In this document: in pieces, positions 29,059 through 34,822 of the stretch
How the letters are laid out: each line of letters begins with the position of its first letter
Numbering within the stretch: the stretch's first letter is position 1
Origin: a virus
Reading direction: 5' to 3' (one strand)
Virus record (IMG/VR): IMGVR_UViG_3300029624_000203
Coordinates: 1-34,822 of that record
DNA length: 34,822 nucleotides
Notes under the pieces: model-generated
What the model was told of the DNA's origin: nothing
What the model saw: the letters and a program-made list of their open reading frames with translations, nothing else
Database searches by the model: none
Made by a program: the position numbers and the translations under genes

Positions 29059-30804
29059 CTATTTCGTGTAGCGGGTGGATTCGATGGCTTCGGCGGAAAC
29101 GGGAAGACCGGGTGCCCATTCAGGCGTGACAGACATCAGGCGCACGACTTCGGCGGCGGCTTCGCGGTCTTGGGCATCGACCTCGACAATGGCCTCGTCA
29201 TGGACATGCCAGACGATGTCGAAACCGGCGTCCTCAAGGCGCAGCAGGCACTCGGCAAACACGTCTCGCGCGGTCCCCTGGATCAGATTCTCGACCAGCT
29301 TGGAGCCCCAGAAACGGCGAGGCGCATCGCCCCGGGTGACGCGGGCGGACCAACCACGCGGGTTCACGTCGAAGTAGCGGATTTCGCGGCCCGACGGTAG
29401 TTCGAGGGTGTAGGTCTGGCCCCGGCTGAGTTTGAAGGCGTGGTCGAGGCGCTGCCAGAGTCCCGTGATGAGTGGGTTCGAACGTCGAAAATCGAGCACC
29501 GCCCGTTTCGCTTCGACCGGGTTCAGTTCCAGTCCGGCCATCTGCTTGGCGATGCGGATAAACGGCTCGTGAGAAGCGCCGTAGGAAAGCCCAAGGACAC
29601 GGGCCTTAGCCAGCGAGCGCAATTGCTTGTCGACTTCTTTCAGCGGTCGCGGGTCGTCATAGTTCATGGAAGCCCGAGCGTGCGCCTCGTAGGTATCTCG
29701 CCCGGAGGCGACGTGTCCCAGAAATTCCTGGTCACCGATCAGCCAGGCCAACACGATGGGCTCGATCTGGCGGAGGTCGGCGATGATGAACTTCTTGCCC
29801 GGTCGGGCGACGAAGCACTGGCGGATGTTGACGCCGTTGCTTTCTTCGCGCGGCAGGTTCTGCAGGTTCAAGCCACTGTCGCCGGACCAGCGGGCGGTGG
29901 CGGCCGCACCGCAATACTTCAGCGAAAATGGCATGACGCCGTCATTGCCTGTGCGATCCCGGATTGTCTCCAGAACACGAAGGGCTTTGTTGGCCTTGCG
30001 GTAGTCCCGCATGGCGCTGACCCATGGGTAGCGGTCGCCGAAACGAGTCTCCCATTCCTCACAGCCCGAATCGTCCTCGGCCGTGGACGGAGGGACCGCA
30101 ATGCCCTCGATCCGACAAGCCTCCGCCAGCGCCTTGGGCGATAGGGTTTTTACCTCCGAATCGGCCCACGGGATACGCCGCTCCGCCTCCCAGAGAACTG
30201 TTTTGAGATGGGCGATTCCCGCTTCGACGCGGTCCAGGTCAATGGCCACGCCCCGACGCCCGATTCTTGCGGTTTGCGTCGAAAGCCGACGTTCCCATTC
30301 CGGCCAGCCTGCATGCTCTTGCTGCCAGATGGCAAGGGCCGCTTCGGCATCGGCCAGCGCGTAGCGCTTCCAGTGATTCTGCTCGAAGGCGCTGAGTTCA
30401 CGGTACCGCCGACCCTGCATCTGTTTGCGCGTATCCTTGTCGAGGGTGATGCCGAGAAACTCACGCGCCGCGCCTTCGAGGTTGCGGGGTGCCTGGAGGT
30501 AAACGGACAGGTCGGCGGTGCAGCGCCAGTCCTTCGGCTTGGCCCAGTCGGGAATAAGTCCGAGTTCAGCGGCGCGATCCCGCACCTGCGCATCAAAATT
30601 CGCGTGATGGGCGATCCATGTTCTGCCCGCAATTTCCCGCCACGGGGCATCGGAAGGTGGACCAACATATCGGACATCTTCCCCGGCAATTGATACCAGA
30701 TACGGGTCGAAGTCGGGGTGAATCAGATACTGCTGAGTCGCCAGCTTCTTCAGCGAATATTCGCGGGAATAAAAGCATTCCCAATCTACAGCATAAATGC
30801 TCAT
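29059..30804 (-). CDS. family A DNA polymerase with exonuclease
   Basis: The 581-residue polymerase has an N-terminal 3'-5' exonuclease: DxE motif Asp7/Glu9, NFD at 69-71, and Tyr148/Asp152. The polymerase domain has motif A IIADLRQIE (Asp343, Glu348) and motif B with Arg396, Lys400 and Tyr408. It also has motif C HVHDEA (His535, Asp536, Glu537). The residue matching E. coli Pol I Phe762 is Leu404. There is no 5' nuclease domain. A Shine-Dalgarno GGAAGGAGC stands seven bases before the ATG. Its stop overlaps the HNH gene region upstream only at the start side (ATGA). It is expected to replicate the phage genome. Confidence 0.92.
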   Translation of the reverse strand: MSIYAVDWECFYSREYSLKKLATQQYLIHPDFDPYLVSIAGEDVRYVGPPSDAPWREIAGRTWIAHHANFDAQVRDRAAELGLIPDWAKPKDWRCTADLSVYLQAPRNLEGAAREFLGITLDKDTRKQMQGRRYRELSAFEQNHWKRYALADAEAALAIWQQEHAGWPEWERRLSTQTARIGRRGVAIDLDRVEAGIAHLKTVLWEAERRIPWADSEVKTLSPKALAEACRIEGIAVPPSTAEDDSGCEEWETRFGDRYPWVSAMRDYRKANKALRVLETIRDRTGNDGVMPFSLKYCGAAATARWSGDSGLNLQNLPREESNGVNIRQCFVARPGKKFIIADLRQIEPIVLAWLIGDQEFLGHVASGRDTYEAHARASMNYDDPRPLKEVDKQLRSLAKARVLGLSYGASHEPFIRIAKQMAGLELNPVEAKRAVLDFRRSNPLITGLWQRLDHAFKLSRGQTYTLELPSGREIRYFDVNPRGWSARVTRGDAPRRFWGSKLVENLIQGTARDVFAECLLRLEDAGFDIVWHVHDEAIVEVDAQDREAAAEVVRLMSVTPEWAPGLPVSAEAIESTRYTK

Positions 30805-31433
30805 AAACTTGCTCCTTCCTTGTCTTCAAATTTCCATCGAAATCCTCCTGCTCTTTTTGCTTTCCCCTTGAGCACCTGATTGATCGACGAAGGGCTGATG
30901 CGTAAGGCTTTGGCCGCATCGGACTGGCAGGCGAAGATGCGCCCCGTTTCTATTTGAACTACACGTCCCAACGCCTTCCTTTTGGCCTGAGAAACCGCGC
31001 GGGAAAGGTGAAGAAGATCGCGGTTTCGGGAGTTCTCCCTTCGCGTTACGAAGTGACAGTTAAACGGACTGTAGCCCTGGTCATTGTCTATTCGGTCAAT
31101 TTCCAGGCCAGGTGTATAACCATTGGCCATCGCCCAAGCAGCAAATACTGGCCATGATCTCTCCCATTCCTCACAAACTCGAATTCCCCGTTTCCAATAG
31201 CGATGCGCATAGCGGTAGTTCGGGGAGCACCGCGCGTGCATCTGGCAATAAACATTATACAGCGGTTTGATTCGCTCAGGGCTTTCCCGTGTCGCAAAGA
31301 GACTCGGGTATTTCTGATTTGGGTGAGCGGCCTGTTCGTCCCAGAGGCCGTCCTCCCAAAGCCGAGCTACCGCAGCGGCTTCTCCCTTTTGAGCCATCTC
31401 AGAAATCGATTCAATCGAGAAGACGTTCTTCAT
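30801..31433 (-). CDS. HNH-type homing endonuclease
   Basis: The 210-residue protein carries the HNH/AP2-associated core RYWKRGIRVCEEWERSWPVF, then NGYTPGLEIDRIDNDQGYSP and FNCHFVTRRENSRNR with the catalytic His/Asn region. The C-terminal part (RVVQIETGRIFACQSDAAKA and GGFRWKF) is a NUMOD-like DNA-binding repeat with a small HTH. These are free-standing mobile endonucleases of phages. It overlaps the polymerase start by four bases, a common place for such genes. The start ATG has GGAGG eight bases upstream and overlaps the 48-residue ORF stop. Confidence 0.75.
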   Translation of the reverse strand: MKNVFSIESISEMAQKGEAAAVARLWEDGLWDEQAAHPNQKYPSLFATRESPERIKPLYNVYCQMHARCSPNYRYAHRYWKRGIRVCEEWERSWPVFAAWAMANGYTPGLEIDRIDNDQGYSPFNCHFVTRRENSRNRDLLHLSRAVSQAKRKALGRVVQIETGRIFACQSDAAKALRISPSSINQVLKGKAKRAGGFRWKFEDKEGASL

Positions 31434-31576
31434 TTCTTTCGCCTCCAGTCGTTGAGTTCACGAAGGTTCAGGCGGGTCGCGTGCGCCGAGAGAGTGTCGG
31501 CCCAGGCTTGCGCCCGGACCGACAACCCCCGACATACCCGCACCAGCCAAAGGCAGGTGGACAGGCGCAGGCTCAC
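31430..31576 (-). CDS. 48-residue basic protein, tightly overlapped
   Basis: This small ORF starts with GTG at 31576, overlapping the stop of the upstream gene (GTGA), and its TGA overlaps the HNH gene start (ATGA). It therefore fills the gap exactly. The product starts MSLRLSTCLWLVRVC, continues through RAQAWADTLSAHATR and ends in basic WRRKK. Overlap on both sides argues for translation, while the short Arg-rich composition argues caution. No family is recognised. Confidence 0.5.
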   Translation of the reverse strand: MSLRLSTCLWLVRVCRGLSVRAQAWADTLSAHATRLNLRELNDWRRKK

Positions 31577-32316
31577 AGCACGCTTTCTTCAATGAAGTTG
31601 AGAAACATCGACTGGTGGAGCCCACGGGCGCGGACCACCGGCACATACCAGCTATTGCGCTGGTTCGTGCGCAGGGCGCTGGTCACATCCCAGCCGCCGC
31701 GATGGATGCCCTCGCGAAGGTGCCCGCAGACGGCGGCGGTCACGATGGGCTTGGCCGCCGAGTTGTAAGCGCTGGAAACGAGGGTCCAGAGGGCGCGGGT
31801 GTAGCCTCGATCATTGAACCGGACGGTGGCGTATTCCACCGGCACCGGGATGAGCACGACGAGGTCGGCCGCTTCCTTGACCCGGGGAAGGTTGCTGTCC
31901 CAGTCGGTGGTGAACCCTGCCGCGCGGGCGTCTTCGAGGCGCTCGAAGATCCGGGGTAGCTCGTCGGATTCACCGAAGGGCAGATCCTCCTGGTAGTATT
32001 TCCGGGCCGAGAGCACCGTCATGTCGAAGGCCTGGTTCCCGTCTCCGATCACCAGTTCCTTGTTGAAGACGAAAGCTCCCTTGGGGAACTCGTCGGCCAG
32101 TGTGCCGCTTTTCTGGACAAGAGAGAGGCGCGGGATTTGGATATCCCCGGTGCCCCATTCTCCGGTCAGACCTTTGATCGGCGGCGTGGTGGTGACTGGA
32201 GCGAGGACGCGGCTTTCCTGTTTGGCGACCGGTAGCGCGTTCTCGCTCGTTGCTTTTGCAGGGGCGACGGCAACGGCCGTGCCCGATTGGATGGCTTGTC
32301 TGAACGATGTCTTCAT
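31573..32316 (-). CDS. putative phage ssDNA-binding protein
   Basis: The 247-residue protein has a 40-residue Ala/Thr/Val-rich N-terminus and then WGTGDIQIPRLSLVQKSGTL, FPKGAFVFNKELVIGDGNQA and MTVLSARKYYQEDLPFG. A beta-rich C-terminus holds LVVLIPVPVEYATVRFNDRG and ends FLNFIEESVL. The beta-barrel-like strand content and its place between a nuclease-helicase and a polymerase suggest a single-strand DNA-binding role. The family is not certain. AAGGA lies ten bases before the ATG. Confidence 0.5.
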   Translation of the reverse strand: MKTSFRQAIQSGTAVAVAPAKATSENALPVAKQESRVLAPVTTTPPIKGLTGEWGTGDIQIPRLSLVQKSGTLADEFPKGAFVFNKELVIGDGNQAFDMTVLSARKYYQEDLPFGESDELPRIFERLEDARAAGFTTDWDSNLPRVKEAADLVVLIPVPVEYATVRFNDRGYTRALWTLVSSAYNSAAKPIVTAAVCGHLREGIHRGGWDVTSALRTNQRNSWYVPVVRARGLHQSMFLNFIEESVL

Positions 32317-32329
32317 GGACTTGTATTCC

Positions 32330-34822
32330 TTAGTTGTTGATTTGCTTGAGGTAGCGCACCGGTGCGCCGGAGGTGATGGCCTCGCGGTCGGTGAGCCGGT
32401 CCGCCAAGAGTCGTTTCCATTCCGCCTTCTTCCGGGGCGGAGCCTTGCTCGCGTAGAGGTCCTCCAGCTTCGGGAGGCTCACGTCGCAGGCTTGGAGAAA
32501 ATGATTGAGGGGCACGCCCGCGTCCTGCGCGATGTCCCACGCGGCGAGGAGGTTGGTGACGCTGCGGCGTCCCGCCCGCTCGGCCAGTTCGTAGCCGGGG
32601 ATCTCGATGCCCTGCTCGAGGCGCATGGCCAACGCGTGGCGCTTGACCGACTCCACCCACTTGTCGAGAAGCGCGGCCAGTTTCAGGGCTTTGGCCATGT
32701 CCGAGGGATCGGTGATGGCGGAAGAGTGAACCTCAACGGGCAGCGGGTATTGATCGCCCAGATACTTCGCGGCCAGCGGCAGAGCCTTGTTCATCAGCGC
32801 CGGGCACTTGGCGCGAAATCCGCAATACTCACAGAGGTTCGGCTGCGGGTGGTAGCTCTTGTCTGGGTCCAGCCAGCGGGCGCGGATGGTCTCCAGCCGG
32901 AGTTCCATCCAAGGCAGATCCGCCCGTCGGAAGACGTGGTGGAGGATAGCGTCGCAGCGGGGAATGAGAAAGTAGAACTCGATCTCCTCGACCTGGGGCT
33001 CGCGCAGAAACAGTCCCAGCGTGTAGGCGACGGCCTGCGGGTTGTTTTCCGGTTCCTCGACCAGTTTGAATCCAAACTTGTAGTCGACGATTATGCCCTT
33101 GCGGCCTTCGACCAGGAGCCAGTCGCAGTAGCCCCAGATCTCCGGGAAGCGCGTCTCCAGCTTCACTTCGGTCTGGATCAGGGCATTCGGGCGGCCTTCC
33201 TGAAGCTGCGTCGTAAAGGAATCGACGAGTTGCACGCACTCGCTCTCCGGAAGGGTAAGCGAAGAGGTGTCGCCGTTTTCCGCCGCATCGTGCATGGCGG
33301 TCCCGCGAAGCGTGACGGGGTGGATTTCCGCGTGGGGATCACGCTGGAAACCGGGGCATCGCTCGACATTGGCAAGGCCCGAGGGTGACAGCGGCGCATG
33401 CGGCCGCTCCGGTGCTGGTGAACTTGTGGTTGTACTCATAACTTCGAAAGGTTCCGGGGCTTGCCCCTCTGTTGGGTCTCTCCGCAGCGGCGCGGAAAAC
33501 CGTCTCAGGTTTTCGCCACTTTTTTCTGGGCGCACGTAGGCCAGGTCGCCGTCGTTGAGGAGGTCGATGTTGGCCAGTTTGCCCTCAACCCGACTGCGGA
33601 CGGTCTCCTCAATGGTGCCTGCCGCGAAGACGATGTACTGCTGGGCGGCGGACTTCGCTCCGGCGCGGTGAATGCGTCCGAGGGACTGGCGGAGGTCGGT
33701 GGCGGAAAAAGTCGGGCAAATAAGGGCGACGCGAGGAAAGGTGCCACTCACGTCATGGAGGCTCAGCCCGACGCCACCCGCCTGGATCATGCAAAGGATC
33801 ACTCGCGCCCGATCCTGCTGAAATGCGTCGATGGCTGACTGGCGCTCGTCTTCGCTCTGTCCGCCCTGAATCCGGCAGGGAACGCTATCGCCGTTGAGTT
33901 TCGTCGCGAGGGGCTCCAGCGCCCGCAGCGTTTCACGGAAGCACACAAAGATCGCCACGCTCCGACCTTCGGCGACGAGGTCTTCGGCGAGCTGGCCGAT
34001 GGCCTTGGCCTTCAGATACTCCGCTTTCTGCCGCGCCCGCAGACCCGCAACCAGTTCGGTCTCCGCGCCACTCGCCAACTCGTTCAACTCTTCGAGAATG
34101 GCCCGGTCGATGGCGTCCGACTCCCCGGTTTCCAGCGGCAGGGTTTCAACGCGGTTGGCAGGGAAGGCGTCGCCCAAATCGGCGATACGGGTGCGCACCG
34201 TGCGGGATCGCATGGAGGCCCAAATACGCGTCAGCCCCTTGGGGCCGCCCACATACTCGTAGCCCCCGAAGTAACCCTTGCGGCAACCGTTGTCTTTGCA
34301 CCACGGGAGGAAGTCCCGTCCGTTGTGCAATCCGAGCAGGTAGCCCAGCGCCTTCATTTCGAGCGGGTTCTGGGCGGCAGTAGCAGAGAGCAGAATCGCT
34401 TTCGCGCCGCAGTCCCGAATCGCCATGACCATCCGGCAGTTCTGCGTGTCCGCTCCCTTAGCGCGGTGGACCTCGTCGATCACCAGCAGGCAGTTGGCAG
34501 GAAGGGTCCACTGGAACTTCCGCTTCGAGGTCCACTTGCCGAGCGGGGTCTTGCCGGTCCGAAGTTTCTCGTAGTTGGTTACGTGCGTAACCCGGACGCC
34601 GACCTTGGCGGCGACTTCCTCCCAGACGCGGAGAATCGGCTTTGGGCACACCACGGCGATGTCCAGCCCCAGCTTCTTGGCGAGGAAACAAGTCTTCCAA
34701 GTCTTGCCTGTTCCGGGATCGCTGCTATCCAACGCGACATCCCAGCGAGTCAGCATCTCCGCGAGGGCGGCGATGTCTGGCTCCTGCCAGGAATAAGGTT
34801 GGACTGTGGCTGCTGCGCTCAT
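32330..34822 (-). CDS. SNF2-type helicase fused to Cas4/RecB-like nuclease
   Basis: This 830-residue protein begins exactly at the window edge (ATG at 34822), so the start is not checked against upstream sequence. Residues 1-430 are a superfamily 2 SNF2-like helicase: Walker A DPGTGKT (35-41), DEVH at 116-119, LLSATAAQNP, and motif VI QSLGRIHRAG. Residues about 465-830 resemble DUF2800/Cas4: Cys489, GTAMHDAAE, GYCDWLLVEGRKGIIVDYKF with Asp567, Asp580 and Lys582, and a Cys cluster at 664, 667 and 673, which with Cys489 can bind a 4Fe-4S cluster. The two halves meet at an MSTTTSSP sequence (codon at 33439) that looks like the start of a once-separate gene. Confidence 0.8.
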   Translation of the reverse strand: MSAAATVQPYSWQEPDIAALAEMLTRWDVALDSSDPGTGKTWKTCFLAKKLGLDIAVVCPKPILRVWEEVAAKVGVRVTHVTNYEKLRTGKTPLGKWTSKRKFQWTLPANCLLVIDEVHRAKGADTQNCRMVMAIRDCGAKAILLSATAAQNPLEMKALGYLLGLHNGRDFLPWCKDNGCRKGYFGGYEYVGGPKGLTRIWASMRSRTVRTRIADLGDAFPANRVETLPLETGESDAIDRAILEELNELASGAETELVAGLRARQKAEYLKAKAIGQLAEDLVAEGRSVAIFVCFRETLRALEPLATKLNGDSVPCRIQGGQSEDERQSAIDAFQQDRARVILCMIQAGGVGLSLHDVSGTFPRVALICPTFSATDLRQSLGRIHRAGAKSAAQQYIVFAAGTIEETVRSRVEGKLANIDLLNDGDLAYVRPEKSGENLRRFSAPLRRDPTEGQAPEPFEVMSTTTSSPAPERPHAPLSPSGLANVERCPGFQRDPHAEIHPVTLRGTAMHDAAENGDTSSLTLPESECVQLVDSFTTQLQEGRPNALIQTEVKLETRFPEIWGYCDWLLVEGRKGIIVDYKFGFKLVEEPENNPQAVAYTLGLFLREPQVEEIEFYFLIPRCDAILHHVFRRADLPWMELRLETIRARWLDPDKSYHPQPNLCEYCGFRAKCPALMNKALPLAAKYLGDQYPLPVEVHSSAITDPSDMAKALKLAALLDKWVESVKRHALAMRLEQGIEIPGYELAERAGRRSVTNLLAAWDIAQDAGVPLNHFLQACDVSLPKLEDLYASKAPPRKKAEWKRLLADRLTDREAITSGAPVRYLKQINN

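Noticed and set aside
32021-33388. 455-residue plus-strand open frame
   Set aside because: Antisense to the helicase-nuclease and ssDNA-binding-like genes, with no recognisable motif or start signal.

Overview
This window is almost entirely the genome of a tailed double-stranded DNA phage (siphovirus-type, HK97/lambda-like head genes and a gene-transfer-agent-like tail tip), either as a prophage or as a phage contig. No integrase or attachment site is visible, so lysogeny cannot be settled. The DNA is GC-rich and the host is Gram-negative by inference (a lipobox lipoprotein, candidate spanin). A Verrucomicrobiota-like host is only a weak guess from the style of the small hypothetical proteins. 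Nearly all genes lie on the minus strand and are read from position 34822 down to 446, often with 1-8 base overlaps (ATGA, GTGA, TAATG). Only two genes are on the plus strand: an XRE regulator at 1-396 and a RusA-like resolvase at 17258-17635.

Right to left the order is as follows. (1) Replication and recombination, 34822-26401: a SNF2-type helicase fused to a Cas4/RecB-like nuclease, a putative ssDNA-binding protein, a 48-residue ORF, an HNH homing-type endonuclease, a family A DNA polymerase, a RuvC-like resolvase and a primase-helicase. (2) A roughly 310-bp block (26080-26392) of CTGCGAGATG iterons in both orientations around a strong TG/CA hairpin, the best candidate replication origin. 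(3) Regulators and small DNA-binding proteins, then terminase small and large subunits (25.8-21.95 kb). (4) A cargo region between terminase and portal: two hypotheticals, an AT-rich operon of a small HTH protein and an HTH-ATPase-TIR protein, a ParB-methyltransferase fusion, and the antisense RusA gene. (5) Head genes: gpW-like joiner, portal, a tRNA-like element, S49 protease, coiled-coil scaffold, major capsid protein, an intrinsic terminator, a GT32 glycosyltransferase and connector genes. (6) Tail genes: neck protein, terminator, tube, a 10-repeat LRR protein, chaperone-like genes, tape measure, a von Willebrand A-domain distal tail protein, DUF2163/BR0599-like hub, NlpC/P60 peptidase and tail tip. 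(7) A small lipoprotein and a membrane protein, likely the lysis end.

The most exciting element is the HTH-ATPase-TIR protein (18987-20693) with its paralogous stand-alone HTH protein (20715-20945) and a palindromic candidate operator. Its layout fits a self-contained, NAD-consuming anti-phage or superinfection-exclusion module carried as phage cargo. A second unexpected signal is a heptamer, (G/A)TTGACA, placed exactly 13 or 14 bases before the start codon of six minus-strand genes. It does not behave like a promoter -35 box or a Shine-Dalgarno site. A third is a set of CTTCAATC-type repeats directly before three tail and lysis gene starts.
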